From NCBI GenBank assembly GCA_000218705.1, contig GL947594.1, positions 1,451,584 to 1,515,583 on the forward strand: a stretch of DNA of 64,000 bases, in the 5' to 3' direction. A model generated the notes under the pieces. It saw only the letters and a program-made list of their open reading frames with translations, was not told the DNA's origin and searched no databases. The translations under genes and the position numbers were made by a program. This document shows, piece by piece, positions 40,516-53,525 of this stretch (within the stretch, counting starts at the first letter, position 1; every line of letters begins with the position of its first letter). This DNA comes from Prochlorococcus marinus bv. HNLC1 (GTDB lineage Bacteria > Cyanobacteriota > Cyanobacteriia > PCC-6307 > Cyanobiaceae).

Positions 40516-41501
40516 GCTTCAACATTATCACTAAGTCTTCTTAAACCTCTCAGACCATCTCTTTCTAAATTTCTCACCCTATCTCTACTGATACCTAAAA
40601 CCCTTCCTATACCCGTAAGGGACATAGGCTCATCTCCATCCATACCATATCTCATTCTTAAAACTCTACATTGCAAATCAGGTAATTGATGTAATAACGA
40701 ATGTAAATCACCTCGCATACAATCCATTTCAATTTGCTCATCAGGTAAATCTTCTCCACCTGCCAACAAATCTAAAAGTACAGTATCTTCTCCATCTCCA
40801 ACTTTAGTTTCTAAGCTAACTGGTTGACCAGCTTTACACATTAAATCTTTTACATCTTCTTCAGGGAGTTCAACATATTTTGCAAGTTCGCTAATAGTAG
40901 GAGTTCTAGACATCTCTTGACTTAATTCCCTTTGACCTTTTTTAAGTTTATTTAGCATTTCCGTTATATGGATAGGAAGTCTAATTGCTCTACTTTTTTC
41001 AGCGATAGCTCTCGTAATACCCTGCCTAATCCACCAATATGCATATGTAGAAAATTTATACCCTCTTGCTGGATCAAATTTCTCTACCCCTCTTACAAGA
41101 CCAATTGTTCCTTCTTGAATAAGATCTAGTAATTCCATATTTCTTTTTGTATATTTCTTTGCAACACTAACTACAAGTCTTAGGTTAGCTGCAACCATTC
41201 TTTCTTTTGCTCTTTGACCGGCTCTTAATCTCTTTTTGACCTGGGGAATTGTTAAATCTAATTTTTGAGAAATTTCTTCAAGAGATGGTTTCTCTCCGGT
41301 TAAATCAAGTATTTCTAGTTCAAGTCTTTCTACCTGCATCAGTTCTTGAACTTGTCTGCCAAGAGTAATCTCTTGCTCATGAGTCAATAAAGGAACTCTC
41401 CCAATATCTCTCAAGTAAGATCTTACTAAATCAACTTCATTGCCAGTCTTAAGTGCTGAAATCGAACTTAATTTATTTTCAACTAGGGTTTCCGTAGACA
41501 T
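40500..41501 (-). CDS. Group 2 RNA polymerase sigma factor (sigma-70 family)
   Basis: The 333-aa protein is a non-essential-type sigma factor of the RpoD-like group. It has region 1.2 (DLVRSYLRDIGRVPLLTHEQ), region 2 (LDLIQEGTIGLVRGVEKFDP then YKFSTYAYWWIRQGITRAIA, binding the -10 element), region 3 (ISELAKYVELPEEDVKDLM) and region 4.2 (LTGIGRVLGISRDRVRNLER, binding -35). It lacks the long region 1.1 of the housekeeping factor and has divergent tip residues. Cyanobacterial group 2 sigmas respond to light, carbon and circadian signals; which one this is cannot be told from sequence alone. Confidence 0.93.
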   Translation of the reverse strand: MSTETLVENKLSSISALKTGNEVDLVRSYLRDIGRVPLLTHEQEITLGRQVQELMQVERLELEILDLTGEKPSLEEISQKLDLTIPQVKKRLRAGQRAKERMVAANLRLVVSVAKKYTKRNMELLDLIQEGTIGLVRGVEKFDPARGYKFSTYAYWWIRQGITRAIAEKSRAIRLPIHITEMLNKLKKGQRELSQEMSRTPTISELAKYVELPEEDVKDLMCKAGQPVSLETKVGDGEDTVLLDLLAGGEDLPDEQIEMDCMRGDLHSLLHQLPDLQCRVLRMRYGMDGDEPMSLTGIGRVLGISRDRVRNLERDGLRGLRRLSDNVEAYFVS

Positions 41502-41595
41502 AAATTAAATATACTTTTGTAAACAATACCATTAAGAATTGTAAAGTTAAACCTAAAAATCCACAATTTTACATAATTGAGTATATTTACTCATT

Positions 41596-43006
41596 CTAGA
41601 ATCTATAATTATTCACTAGCCATGCTGCTGTATTTAGATAAATAAAAACACCGGCTATATCTGTTGCAGTTGTTATGAAAGGCGAAGACATAAGGGCGGG
41701 ATCTAAACCCATCCTGTCAAAAAGGAGTGGGAGCATTGCTCCTGCAGTGGCAGCAAGTGTCGTAATAGAAAGCAAACTAATGCCAACTGCTAGTCCGATT
41801 AATAACCCCTCTCCTTGCCACCATGCAAAAGGTATTACAACAATTAACATCAATATTCCAAGCAGGGCTCCAGTAATAGCTTCTTTTGAGATAGCTTTCA
41901 ATGCTCCCAAAGATTTAATCTTTTGAGTACTTAAACCCCTAATAACTACGGTAGAGCTTTGCGCTCCCACATTTCCACCTGTTCCAATTAATAAAGGAAT
42001 AAAAGCCGCTAAAATTACTACTTCACTTAGAATTTGATCATTCATAGCAATAACTTTTGTTGTAATGCCATTTGCTAGGACAAGAATTAGTAGCCAAACG
42101 ATCCTTCTTCTAGCGATAGTAAATAATCCACTTTGGAAATAATCATCTTCATCTCCTGCTTGGACTGCACCAGCAGCATATATATCTCTTGTAGCTTCTT
42201 GCTCTATAACATCAATCAAATCATCAACAGTAACAATACCCACAAGCCTATTTTCTTTATCTACAACAGGAAGTGCCAAAAAATCATATCTTTGTATTGC
42301 CCTAGCCACTTCTTCTTGATTTGTATCAGTTGTGGTATTAACTACTTCCCTCGTCATAACTTCTCCAATTTGCATTTGAGGATCAGCAGTTACAAGATCC
42401 CTTAAAGAAAGAATACCTGTTAAATGCCTCTCTTTATCGGTAACATATAGACTATAAATAGTTTCAGTAAAAGGAGCTCTTTTCCTAATAAGAGAGAGAG
42501 CTTCTTCTGCTGTTTGCATCTCTTTTAAATCTATAAACTCAGTAGTCATTAATCTTCCAGCAGTTTCTGGCTGATAGCCTAATAACTCAGCTGTAACTTT
42601 CCTTTCTCCAGGACTAAGTGCTGACAAAAACTTTCTGACAACTTTCGCAGGTAATTCATCAAATAACTGCACGCGATCATCAGGTGACATTTTCTCAACA
42701 ATCTCTAAAACCTCACCAGAGCGAAGCCTATCTAATAAAGTTTGCTGAACTATAGGATCTAAATATTCATAAACTTCAATAGCCTCATTCTTTTTAAGGA
42801 GCCTGAAAGCTAAGGCTTGTAAAATTTGAGGTAAACTTCCAATCGCTTCTGCTATATCAACAGGCTGTGAGGGCTCCAAGATAAGCTTTGCAGTATCATA
42901 ATTACCTGCTACTAAGAAGCTCTTGTAATTCTATCGCTATTTTCTCGCTTGAGGTAAGTTCCCCTGAAAACGAGGCATAACTATAACTATTAATATCATC
43001 AATCAT
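41596..43006 (-). CDS. mgtE: Magnesium transporter MgtE, frameshifted near the N-terminus
   Basis: MgtE is a Mg2+-gated Mg2+ channel. The protein has the N-domain (DRVQLFDELPAKVVRKFLSA), a CBS pair (residues about 180-300 of the full protein: LTGILSLRDLVTADPQMQIG and LVGIVTVDDLIDVIEQEATR) and five C-terminal membrane helices with the pore signature IPLLIGTGGNVGAQSSTVV. The first 30 residues from ATG at 43006 (MIDDINSYSYAS) are out of frame: one extra base near 42916 breaks the path from IELQELL to VAGNYDTAKL. Corrected length is 469 aa. A TTG at 42879 gives a shorter frame but drops conserved sequence. Confidence 0.93.
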
Positions 43007-43243
43007 AATTTTATTTTAAATAATTATTTGAAAAATATAAATATGCTATTTATATTGTTTCTTTATTTTATTTTAAATATAAGCATCAATTTTTTAACAA
43101 CAAAATTACATAAACTTAAGAAAAATAAATTTCAAAATATTATTTAAGATGTAAATTATCAAATAGTTATTAATTACATAATTATTATAAAATAGATTAT
43201 TAATAATAGAATTAGTTTAATAAATATATGATTAGAACTAAAA

Positions 43244-45536
<2,293 letters not shown>

Positions 45537-45694
45537 TTAAACCAAAAATTAATAATTAAAACCTTTCCAAAATTTTCATTTAGTAAGGTATCGACTTAAA
45601 CTTACCACTGGTAAACAAGAAAGGCTTTAAATATAATGAATAATTTAATTACTTATTTACTATTATTAAAACTTAATTAGTAAATATTTTATTT

Positions 45695-46594
45695 ATGAAT
45701 TCTTCAAAACCCCTAGTAATAGTTCTTATAGGACCTACTGCGAGTGGTAAAACTGATTTAGCAATTGAAATTGCAAAACATTTTAATATGAGAATTCATA
45801 ATGTTGATTCAAGACAAATATATAAAGAAATGGATATTGGAACAGCCAAACCTAATAGAATCCAACAAAAAGTTATTAAACATTATTTAATAAACCTTAC
45901 TAATCCAGACCAGACGATTAATGTAAAAGAATTTCAAGAAATTGCAACAAAATCAATTAATAATGAGATATCGAAAGGTGAACATCCTTTCCTTGTTGGA
46001 GGTAGCGGACTTTATATGAATTCAATCATTTATGGATTTATTACTCCAGAAGTTCCTCCTCAAAAAAACTTCAGAAATAATTTAACAAAATTAGGTCAAA
46101 AAGAGTGTTGGGAGCTCCTTCAAGCCTGTGATCCTGTCACAGCTCAAAAAATAAATGCTGAAGATAAAATTAGGACCATAAGAGCTCTTGAAGTTTTTTA
46201 TGCTACTGGCAAACCAATATCTATTCAACAGTCAATCAATCCTCCGCCTTGGAAAGTTCTAGAAATTGGACTTGATTGTAATGAGCTTAATGAAAGAATT
46301 CTCAAAAGAACCAAAATAATGTTTAAAAATGGAATTATAGAGGAGACAAAAAATCTTATAAACAAATACGGAATAGATTTACCTTTACTCAAAACTATTG
46401 GTTATCAAGAGGCAATAAATGTAATTAAAAATAATCAAAAAATAAATGATGCAATAGAAATAACTTCCAAAAAAACAATTAATTTTGCCAAAAGACAACG
46501 AACTTGGTTTCGTAATAAAAATAATCCCTACTGGCTTGATACCAAAAACCCTCTAAAAGATGCAATAATTAAAATACAATCTACTATTTGCTAG
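45695..46594 (+). CDS. miaA: tRNA dimethylallyltransferase MiaA
   Basis: MiaA adds an isopentenyl group to A37 of tRNAs reading UNN codons. The 299-aa protein has the P-loop [17 protein letters not shown] (residues about 10-26), the [16 protein letters not shown] substrate segment, [28 protein letters not shown], the [10 protein letters not shown] motif near residue 233 and the C-terminal RQRTWFRN. Length is normal. It diverges from gyrB across 158 bases and is followed by infC 54 bases later on the same strand. Confidence 0.96.
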   Translation: MNSSKPLVIVLIGPTASGKTDLAIEIAKHFNMRIHNVDSRQIYKEMDIGTAKPNRIQQKVIKHYLINLTNPDQTINVKEFQEIATKSINNEISKGEHPFLVGGSGLYMNSIIYGFITPEVPPQKNFRNNLTKLGQKECWELLQACDPVTAQKINAEDKIRTIRALEVFYATGKPISIQQSINPPPWKVLEIGLDCNELNERILKRTKIMFKNGIIEETKNLINKYGIDLPLLKTIGYQEAINVIKNNQKINDAIEITSKKTINFAKRQRTWFRNKNNPYWLDTKNPLKDAIIKIQSTIC

Positions 46595-46648
46595 ATTTAA
46601 ATTAAATTTAAGATTAAATTTCAAAATTATTTTCTACAAACAAACTGA

Positions 46649-47224
46649 ATGCCACCACGTCCACGCTTTGATCGCCGCGCTCCAGTTAGAGAGCTACCCA
46701 ATATTAATGAAAGGATTAATTATCCTGAACTCAGAGTAGTTGATTCAGATGGGCAGCAACTAGGCGTAATAGATAGATTAAAAGCGTTAGAGATTGCCTC
46801 AAAAAGAGAACTAGATTTAGTATTAGTAAGTGAAAAGGCTAATCCACCAGTTTGCAGAATTATGGATTATGGAAAGTATAAATTTGAACAAGAAAAAAAA
46901 GCAAAAGAAGCTAGAAAAAAATCACATCAAACAGAAGTTAAAGAAGTTAAAATGAGATATAAAATTGATAAGCATGACTACGATGTGAGAATTGGTCAAG
47001 CATTAAGATTTCTTAAAGCAGGAGATAAGGTTAAATGTACTGTCATTTTTAGGGGTCGAGAAATTCAACATTCAAATTTAGCAGAAACACTTCTCCTGAA
47101 AATGGCTAATGACTTGGAAGAGCAATCTGAGGTACAACAATCTCCTAAAAGAGAAGGCAGAAATATGATTATGTTCCTTAGTCCGAGAAAAACACCTTTA
47201 ATTAAAAAAGAAGATGAAAACTAA
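46649..47224 (+). CDS. infC: Translation initiation factor IF-3
   Basis: IF-3 binds the 30S subunit, prevents early joining and checks the start codon. The 191-aa protein has the N-domain with [20 protein letters not shown] and [20 protein letters not shown], a lysine-rich linker, and the C-domain with [34 protein letters not shown] and IMFLSPRK. The start at ATG 46649 gives [13 protein letters not shown], a basic proline-rich extension often seen in cyanobacteria. The frame uses AUG, not the AUU of enteric infC, so autoregulation of that kind is unlikely. Confidence 0.97.
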   Translation: MPPRPRFDRRAPVRELPNINERINYPELRVVDSDGQQLGVIDRLKALEIASKRELDLVLVSEKANPPVCRIMDYGKYKFEQEKKAKEARKKSHQTEVKEVKMRYKIDKHDYDVRIGQALRFLKAGDKVKCTVIFRGREIQHSNLAETLLLKMANDLEEQSEVQQSPKREGRNMIMFLSPRKTPLIKKEDEN

Positions 47225-47262
47225 AAATTTTTAAATTTCATAATATTTATATTATTAAATCT

Positions 47263-47290
47263 ATGACAAATGTTAAAGTGGCACTATAAA
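47263..47290 (+). promoter_or_regulatory. Candidate sigma-70-type promoter for the GntR-cysE pair
   Basis: An ATGACA hexamer at 47263-47268 and TATAAA at 47285-47290 are separated by 16 bases, close to the optimal bacterial spacing. They lie about 30 bases before the GTG start at 47319 and downstream of infC, in the only gap before the regulator. Support is sequence similarity alone; A+T-rich DNA gives many false matches. Confidence 0.4.
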
Positions 47291-47318
47291 TCTTAAGATC
47301 ATAAGGTTAAAAATTAGC

Positions 47319-48302
47319 GTGAGATTCCATATACAGTCAGAAAGTGATATTTCAGCTTCAAGTCAACTCTATAATCAGATTTGCTTCGCAATAGCCTCAA
47401 GGCATTATCCTCCTGGTCATAGATTACCTAGCACAAGGCAATTGGCCATGCAGACAGGCCTTCATAGAAATACAATAAGTAAAGTTTATAGACAACTAGA
47501 AACAGACGGTGTCGTTGAAGCAATTGCTGGTTCGGGTATTTACGTAAGAGATCAAGTTAAAAAGAAAGATATTAAAGAATCAATTCAGTCAAAAAAGCTA
47601 GGTAGAGACCCGTCCCTTGAAGCCAAAAAAGCTATTGACAAATTAATTAATATTGGATGCTCTTTACAAGAAGCTAGAGAAATATTAACCAATGAAGTTG
47701 ATTGGAGGATAAAATGCGGTGCGAGAGTATTAGTTAGCACACCCAGAGAGGATATTGGCGCTTCAATGTTAATTGCAGAAGAATTAGCCCCACGAATAAA
47801 TGTTCCAGTAGAAGTCATACCAATGGAAGAGTTGGAGAAAGTTCTTTGTAATTCAAATAATGGCACACTTGTAACTAGTCGTTATTTTTTACAACCATTA
47901 GAAAAACTTGCCAAGAAATATGGAATTCGAGCTATAGCTGTAGATTTAAGTGATTTTCAAAAAGAATTAAAAATGTTAACAGAATTAAAACCAGGTAGCT
48001 GCGTTGGTATTGTGAGTATTAGTCCAGGACTACTTCGAGCGGCAGAAGTGATCTTACACAGTATTAGAGGCAATGATATACTTCTTATGACAGCTAATCC
48101 AGAAAATAGTAGTAGACTTTTAGCGCTATTAAGGACTACAAACCACGTGCTATGTGACAGTCCTAGCTTATCAGCTGTTGAAAACACTCTTACAAAAAAT
48201 CGTTCTCAGTTAATAAGGATGCCACTCATACACTGTGCTGCGAACTACTTAACACAAGAAACCATTAATCAACTAAAAAAAGAAATTGGGATATCAAATT
48301 AA
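47319..48302 (+). CDS. GntR-family transcriptional regulator
   Basis: A 327-aa DNA-binding protein. The N-terminal winged helix matches the GntR signature: LYNQICFAIASRHYPPGHRL, PSTRQLAMQTGLHRNTISKV and YRQLETDGVVEAIAGSGIYV (residues about 17-80). The long C-terminal part (about 100-327) is not an aminotransferase domain of MocR type; it is mixed alpha/beta and I do not recognise its ligand. The start is GTG at 47319. The next gene, cysE, begins 5 bases after the stop, so this regulator is probably co-transcribed with it and may respond to a sulfur or serine signal, an inference from position only. Confidence 0.88.
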   Translation: MRFHIQSESDISASSQLYNQICFAIASRHYPPGHRLPSTRQLAMQTGLHRNTISKVYRQLETDGVVEAIAGSGIYVRDQVKKKDIKESIQSKKLGRDPSLEAKKAIDKLINIGCSLQEAREILTNEVDWRIKCGARVLVSTPREDIGASMLIAEELAPRINVPVEVIPMEELEKVLCNSNNGTLVTSRYFLQPLEKLAKKYGIRAIAVDLSDFQKELKMLTELKPGSCVGIVSISPGLLRAAEVILHSIRGNDILLMTANPENSSRLLALLRTTNHVLCDSPSLSAVENTLTKNRSQLIRMPLIHCAANYLTQETINQLKKEIGISN

Positions 48303-48307
48303 TTCAA

Positions 48308-49048
48308 ATGATTAATACAATAAAGTCAGACATAGCAATAATTAAAGAAAGAGATCCTGCCGCAAGAGGCATCCTTGAAATCTTTCTATGTTACCCAGGA
48401 TTTCAGGCAATCTTCCTTCATAGGTTCACTCATAAATTATGGAATCTAAAATTACCATTAATTCCAAGGGTATTAAGTCAAATTAATAGGACAATAACAG
48501 GAATTGAAATTCATCCAGGAGCTAAAATAGGTAGAAAAGTTTTTATTGATCATGGAATGGGAGTCGTAATAGGGGAAACAGCTGAGATAGGAGATAACTG
48601 CTTACTATATCAAGGAGTAACTTTAGGAGGTACAGGTAAAAATCATGGGAAAAGGCATCCAACATTAAAAGAAAATGTTGTTGTCGGAGCAGGTGCAAAA
48701 GTATTAGGTTCAATAACTGTTGGAGCAAATACAAGAATTGGAGCTGGGTCTGTTGTCGTTCGAAGCGTTCAAGGTAACAGCACTGTAGTAGGAATTCCTG
48801 GGAGAGTAGTTCATCAAAGTGGAGTAAAGATTAATCCTCTGGCTCATTCAGCTCTGCCAGATGCAGAAGCAAATGTCATAAGAAATCTTATGGATAGGAT
48901 AGATACCCTAGAAAATCAACTAAATAGATTACAAAAAGCTCTGCAAAATTTAGTTAATGATGAAGTAATTGATATTTCAAAATTGGGAGATGCACAGAAT
49001 CTAAAAGATAAAGAAATTATCGAGTTTTTAGGAGATGATAGTAATTAA
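48308..49048 (+). CDS. cysE: Serine O-acetyltransferase
   Basis: CysE acetylates serine, the first step of cysteine synthesis. The 246-aa protein has an N-terminal helical segment ([20 protein letters not shown]) and a left-handed parallel beta-helix of hexapeptide repeats ([56 protein letters not shown]), with active-site His in FIDHGMG. After the repeats comes a C-terminal extension of about 60 residues with coiled-coil character ([20 protein letters not shown]), absent from short enteric CysE. It follows the GntR gene by 5 bases and overlaps the secA stop by four bases (TTAA). Confidence 0.95.
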   Translation: MINTIKSDIAIIKERDPAARGILEIFLCYPGFQAIFLHRFTHKLWNLKLPLIPRVLSQINRTITGIEIHPGAKIGRKVFIDHGMGVVIGETAEIGDNCLLYQGVTLGGTGKNHGKRHPTLKENVVVGAGAKVLGSITVGANTRIGAGSVVVRSVQGNSTVVGIPGRVVHQSGVKINPLAHSALPDAEANVIRNLMDRIDTLENQLNRLQKALQNLVNDEVIDISKLGDAQNLKDKEIIEFLGDDSN

Positions 49049-51897
49049 TTAATCTTTTTATCATCTACTTCTTTTTCTATTTTTGGTTGAAACATAAACA
49101 TTGAGTAAATAACATTTCTCCTCATATTTGTCATCATTTCAAGGAACATATCATAGCCTTCATTTTTATACTCAATTAGAGGATCTTTTTGCCCATAACC
49201 CCTTAATCCTACTGACTCTCTAAGAGAATCCATAGATTGTAAATGCTCTCTCCAGAGATTATCAATTTGTTGAAGGATAAAAAACCTCTCTGCCTCTCTC
49301 ATCAAGCCAGGTCGATTATTTTCTATCTGAGATTCTTTCAAATCATAAGCTGCTCTTAATTGCTCTTTCAAATAATTTTTTAATTCTTGTATTGATAATG
49401 AAAATATATCTTTCACTTCTAAATCATTCAACAAATAAATAAATTCTTTCACTTTAGATACCAATTGTTCCAAATCCCATTCTTCTGGAGGCAAATCTTG
49501 ATTAACATAAGCTTCAACTATTTCCTCCATGGTTATCTCTCCATATCCAATAACTTGTTTTTTCAAATCTACTCCTTTTAAGACTCTCAACCTTTCTGAA
49601 TAAACAGCTTTTCTTTGATTATTCATTACTTCATCATATTCAAAAACTTGTTTTCTAATATCATAATAATAAGTCTCAACTTTTTTCTGAGCACTCTCAA
49701 GAGATCTAGTGAGCATTCCAGATTCAATAGGCATATCTTCATCAACTCTAAATGCATTCATCAAGTTAGCGACTCTATCTCCTCCAAAAATTCTTAATAA
49801 ATTATCTTCTAAGGACAAGAAAAATCTTGTACTTCCTAAATCACCTTGTCTTCCAGCTCTTCCTCTAAGTTGATTATCCACCCTCCTAGACTCGTGCCTC
49901 TCAGTACCAATTACATGCAAGCCCCCAGCCTCTCTAACATTTTCTTCCTCTATTTTAAGAACTGTTTCATATTCAGATTTAACTGATGCTAGTACTTCTC
50001 TTAGTAACTTTATAAGATTATCTTTAGTAGGTGCTTTTTCTGCAGCAGTTGCTATTCTATCTTCTAATTCAATCAGAGTAAGTTTGCGCTCGCCCCAATT
50101 ATTAACAAGTTCTTTTGACAAGGAATTAAGATCTTTTTCAATATTTTCCCCAAGTTTGCAAGGGAAAAGACTTCTAACATTATTTAAGGCATTTTCAGTA
50201 GATTTTTTTAATTTAATTTTCGATGAGGATGAAAAACCACTCTTAGACTTCAAATCTCTTTGTTTTGGAATTGGTGGTTTATGTTCATTATCTGGTTTTA
50301 CTAAAAGAGGTAGTAAGATTTCTTTCAACTTTAATCTTGCCATATAATCACTATTACCACCTAAAATAATATCTGTACCTCTCCCAGCCATATTTGTTGC
50401 TATTGTAACAGCACCAGACCTTCCAGCCTGAGCAACGATTTCTGCTTCTCTCTCTACATTTTCTGGTTTGGCATTTAGTAAATTATGGGGTATTTGTTGT
50501 TCATGTAATAAGGAACTAAGGAGTTCACTCTTTTCAACACTTGTAGTTCCAACTAATACTGGTCTACCTTTTTTATGTATTTCAGCTGTTTCATTGGCGA
50601 CAGCTTTCCATTTTCCAATTTCTGTTTTAAAGACCTGATCCGACCAATCCTGTCGTTGTCTAGACATATTTGTGGGGACAACTGTTGATTGTAATTTATA
50701 TGTTTTCTCAAATTCAACTTCTTCAGTTTTTGCAGTACCTGTCATACCTGCAAGACCTGGATAAAGTAAAAAAAAGTTTTGATAAGTAATCGAAGCTAGT
50801 GTTTGAGTCTCAGGTTGAATTTTTAAACCCTCTTTAGCTTCTATAGCTTGGTGCTGTCCATCACTCCATCTTCTCCCAGGCATAACTCTACCTGTAAATT
50901 CATCAACAATTACTGCTTCACCATTTTTTAAAATATAATTTACATCTTTAACAAATAATTCTTTCGCTTTCAAAGCATTTGTAATGTAGTGAGCCCAAGG
51001 ATCCTGGGGATCATATAAATCGTTCACCTTAAGAGATTCTTCACATTTAGCAAATCCTTGATCAGTTAATATACAACTTCTTTGTTTCTCATCCACTTCA
51101 TAATCTCCCTCTGGATCAACTCCATCCTTACTCATTTCTTCTGCTCGCTCTAATTGCAAGGTTAGTTCAGCTGCTTTCTGATATTTCTCTTGTGGACGCT
51201 CAATTTGACCAGAAATTATTAGAGGAGTTCTAGCTTCATCAATTAATATTGAATCAACTTCATCAATTACACAATAGTTAAATTCTCTTTGAACAACTTC
51301 TTCAATATCAGTTGCCATATTATCTCTTAGATAATCAAAACCTAATTCAGAATTTGTAGCGTAAGTAATATCACATGCATAGTTTTTCTTTCTTTGTGCA
51401 GGGCTCATATCTTGTTGAATTAAACCTACGCTTAAACCTAAAAACTTATGTACTTGCCCCATCCACTCTGCATCTCTTCTTGCGAGATAATCATTAACCG
51501 TAACAACATGAACCCCTTTCCCCGATAAAGCATTCAAGTAACAGGGCAATGTAGCGACAAGAGTTTTACCCTCACCAGTTTTCATCTCAGCAATTTGACA
51601 TTCATGTAAAACCATGCCTCCAATTAATTGAACATCAAAATGTCTCATCCCTAAAACTCTTTTGCTCGCTTCTCTAACAATTGCGAAAGCTTTTGGAAGG
51701 AGATCATTAATTAAATCTTTTTGTTTTATTAAGTTGGTTTCTTCAGAAATAATAGATCTAAGATTACTAGTCTCAACTCGTAATTGTTCATCACTTAATT
51801 TAGTTACTTCAGCCTCCAGCAGATTTATTTCTTCAACTAATGGTTGATATCGCTTTAATTTTCGAGTATTTGGATCTCCCAACAATAGCTTGAGCAT
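49045..51897 (-). CDS. secA: Preprotein translocase ATPase SecA
   Basis: SecA drives Sec-dependent export across the plasma and thylakoid membranes. I chose ATG at 51897 ([19 protein letters not shown]), which gives 950 aa; a start 27 bases further up is unlikely. Motifs are Walker A in [15 protein letters not shown], the DEAD-like [20 protein letters not shown], the preprotein-binding region, [16 protein letters not shown] and the motif [14 protein letters not shown]. The C-terminus ends without the CxCxxxxxxxxCH zinc motif, usual for cyanobacterial SecA. Residues about 535-600 form a less conserved, lysine-rich insertion ([20 protein letters not shown]). Confidence 0.97.
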   Translation of the reverse strand: MLKLLLGDPNTRKLKRYQPLVEEINLLEAEVTKLSDEQLRVETSNLRSIISEETNLIKQKDLINDLLPKAFAIVREASKRVLGMRHFDVQLIGGMVLHECQIAEMKTGEGKTLVATLPCYLNALSGKGVHVVTVNDYLARRDAEWMGQVHKFLGLSVGLIQQDMSPAQRKKNYACDITYATNSELGFDYLRDNMATDIEEVVQREFNYCVIDEVDSILIDEARTPLIISGQIERPQEKYQKAAELTLQLERAEEMSKDGVDPEGDYEVDEKQRSCILTDQGFAKCEESLKVNDLYDPQDPWAHYITNALKAKELFVKDVNYILKNGEAVIVDEFTGRVMPGRRWSDGQHQAIEAKEGLKIQPETQTLASITYQNFFLLYPGLAGMTGTAKTEEVEFEKTYKLQSTVVPTNMSRQRQDWSDQVFKTEIGKWKAVANETAEIHKKGRPVLVGTTSVEKSELLSSLLHEQQIPHNLLNAKPENVEREAEIVAQAGRSGAVTIATNMAGRGTDIILGGNSDYMARLKLKEILLPLLVKPDNEHKPPIPKQRDLKSKSGFSSSSKIKLKKSTENALNNVRSLFPCKLGENIEKDLNSLSKELVNNWGERKLTLIELEDRIATAAEKAPTKDNLIKLLREVLASVKSEYETVLKIEEENVREAGGLHVIGTERHESRRVDNQLRGRAGRQGDLGSTRFFLSLEDNLLRIFGGDRVANLMNAFRVDEDMPIESGMLTRSLESAQKKVETYYYDIRKQVFEYDEVMNNQRKAVYSERLRVLKGVDLKKQVIGYGEITMEEIVEAYVNQDLPPEEWDLEQLVSKVKEFIYLLNDLEVKDIFSLSIQELKNYLKEQLRAAYDLKESQIENNRPGLMREAERFFILQQIDNLWREHLQSMDSLRESVGLRGYGQKDPLIEYKNEGYDMFLEMMTNMRRNVIYSMFMFQPKIEKEVDDKKIN

Positions 51898-52036
51898 AAT
51901 TTTTTTCCTGGCGCAAAACATCAATTACAAACTATTATAAATGTAATTGAACAAGAACTAGTAAGAACAATAAAAGTTTTTCGACAAATAATCCAAAATA
52001 GTTTACATTGTTATTTGAATTTTTGAGAATTAAATA

Positions 52037-52540
52037 TTGAATAAAAATATTTTTTTGAATAGAGAAATAATACTAATAAAGCATTTTAAAGGAGCTCCTG
52101 GCTTAAGGTTCTTCGGCATAGGGCCTAACTTATTGCCCTGCAATGGATTATATAAATTAAAAGTTTTATTAGACAAAAATACTAGTTGGGCTAAAAATAG
52201 AAAAATAAAAGACTTAAAAACTTGCCTCGCTAATAGTGATGTAATAGTTAGTCTCTGGTCAAATGATAAAATTCTTGGCTTTGGGAGAGCATTAAGTGAT
52301 GGAACTTATAGAACTGTTCTTTGGGATATTGTAATTGATCATAATTATCAAGGGAAAGGCTATGGCAAGCTTATAGTTAATTCACTTTTAGAGTCCAAAA
52401 GAATAAAACAATCTGAAAAAATTTATTTAATGACATCAAATCAAAAAGATTTTTATTGTCAAATTGGCTTTGACGAAGTTTACTCCCAAAATCTACTAAT
52501 AAAAAACATAAAAATTAATCATGAAATAATAGATATTTAG
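52037..52540 (+). CDS. GNAT-family N-acetyltransferase
   Basis: A 167-aa acetyl-CoA-dependent acyltransferase with unknown acceptor. The acetyl-CoA motif A is WDIVIDHNYQGKGYGKLIVN (residues about 110-129), with Q/R-x-x-G-x-G/A in its core; ILGFGRALSDGTYRTVLW is motif D/A strand structure, and the end is IYLMTSNQKDFYCQIGFDEV. The TTG start at 52037 gives a normal length. It diverges from secA and its 3' end overlaps the opposing GtrA-like gene by 26 bases. An MnmA/RimI-like role is possible but not shown. Confidence 0.88.
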   Translation: MNKNIFLNREIILIKHFKGAPGLRFFGIGPNLLPCNGLYKLKVLLDKNTSWAKNRKIKDLKTCLANSDVIVSLWSNDKILGFGRALSDGTYRTVLWDIVIDHNYQGKGYGKLIVNSLLESKRIKQSEKIYLMTSNQKDFYCQIGFDEVYSQNLLIKNIKINHEIIDI

Positions 52541-52931
52541 AACAAAAATAATTATTCATTGCAGCGACAAATACTCCACATATCCATGCAATTCTATGAT
52601 TTTGAATTAACTTATCAACAATATTTATAATTAAAGTCATTTCTAAACCCCCCATAAAATAAATAAACACAAAAAGAAATAATGTATAACTTAGGTTTTT
52701 ATATCTTGCCTTAGAAAATGTCCAATTATTTGAAAAATAGAAAGTAGTTAATAATCCAGAGAAATAACCGAGAAAACTAGCCAAATTAATTGTTAAAGTT
52801 AATTGATAAACAATAGAGTAAACACAAAAATTCAAAAAAGTTGATCCCAGCCCTACAAGACCAAATTTCAATATTTGAATTTTATTTTTTTTAAGAAACC
52901 GTATCAAATTACAAAATAAATTAACTAACAA
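52515..52931 (-). CDS. GtrA-like membrane protein
   Basis: This 138-aa protein has about four membrane helices and matches the GtrA family: ILKFGLVGLGSTFLNFCVYS (helix 1), ASFLGYFSGLLTTFYFSNNW with the conserved aromatic SNNWTF after helix 2, and AAMNNYFCSKYLLF near the end. GtrA proteins help flip polyprenyl-linked sugars for cell-surface glycosylation. It overlaps the upstream NTF2-like gene by 11 bases on the same strand and the GNAT gene by 26 bases convergently. No glycosyltransferase partner lies beside it here. Confidence 0.85.
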   Translation of the reverse strand: MLVNLFCNLIRFLKKNKIQILKFGLVGLGSTFLNFCVYSIVYQLTLTINLASFLGYFSGLLTTFYFSNNWTFSKARYKNLSYTLFLFVFIYFMGGLEMTLIINIVDKLIQNHRIAWICGVFVAAMNNYFCSKYLLFHD

Positions 52932-53352
52932 ACATGCTATAAAGCCATCTAATAAAATTACCTAATACTGGAACAGGAGCAAAAGTTGGTCCACAAAAGT
53001 CAAAATAATCTCTATGCTCTTTTATTTTGCCGCTTTCACCGAAAGTTAATCTCGTTGTCCCTGGATATATAAATTCCTTATTAAGAATTTTTAAACCCAT
53101 TGTCCACTCCACAAAACCAATATTTTGATTAATTGCAACCGCATGTGTTTCTAGGTAGACATCTTTGCATCGCTTAATAAGATTTTCCTGAGCTTCAATA
53201 TATGCATCTAATCCATATTTTTCTTGGGTAGGATCGATAAACAAAACATCTTCTTCATAATAGGAGGCCCATACATTTTTTGATGGTGCTTCCCCTCCAT
53301 AAGGCTTAGTAAATAATTTTTGTAATTCTCCTTCAGTAATGTTTCTATCCAT
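52921..53352 (-). CDS. NTF2/SnoaL-like protein (143 aa)
   Basis: The sequence reads as a cone-shaped NTF2-like fold: an N-terminal helix, WASYYEEDVLFIDPTQEKYG (residues about 28-47), the sheet strands LETHAVAINQNIGFVEWTM, YPGTTRLTFGESGKIKEHRD and the C-terminal DYFDFCGPTFAPVPVLGNFI. Such domains may bind small ligands or act as isomerases/dehydratases; no catalytic pair can be named with confidence. No signal peptide is visible, though the last 20 residues are moderately hydrophobic. Its stop overlaps the start of the GtrA-like gene. Confidence 0.75.
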   Translation of the reverse strand: MDRNITEGELQKLFTKPYGGEAPSKNVWASYYEEDVLFIDPTQEKYGLDAYIEAQENLIKRCKDVYLETHAVAINQNIGFVEWTMGLKILNKEFIYPGTTRLTFGESGKIKEHRDYFDFCGPTFAPVPVLGNFIRWLYSMFVS

Positions 53353-53403
53353 AATTAAAAATAATAATTAATTAATAATAGATAAATTAATTGCATTTTA
53401 AAA

Positions 53404-53475
53404 AGCGGATGAAGAGATTCGAACTCTCGACATTCTCCTTGGCAAGGAGATGCTCTACCACTGAGCTACATCCGC
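53404..53475 (-). tRNA. tRNA-Gly (anticodon GCC)
   Basis: The 72-base minus-strand gene folds into a cloverleaf. Acceptor GCGGATG pairs with CATCCGC, the D arm reads GCTCAGTGGTAGAGC, the anticodon stem TCTCC/GGAGA encloses loop TTGCCAA with anticodon GCC, and the T arm contains GTTCGAATC. CCA is not encoded. It reads GGC and GGU codons. Confidence 0.97.
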
Positions 53476-53525
53476 ATATTATTTATAATATCTTACTAAA
53501 GTAAAAAAATAAAAAAATTACAAAT

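Noticed and set aside
43043..43147. Plus-strand frame of 34 codons with a hydrophobic start between mgtE and the SH3-like gene
   Set aside because: No ribosome-binding site, very short, and Phe/Leu/Ile/Lys bias expected from A+T-rich random DNA.
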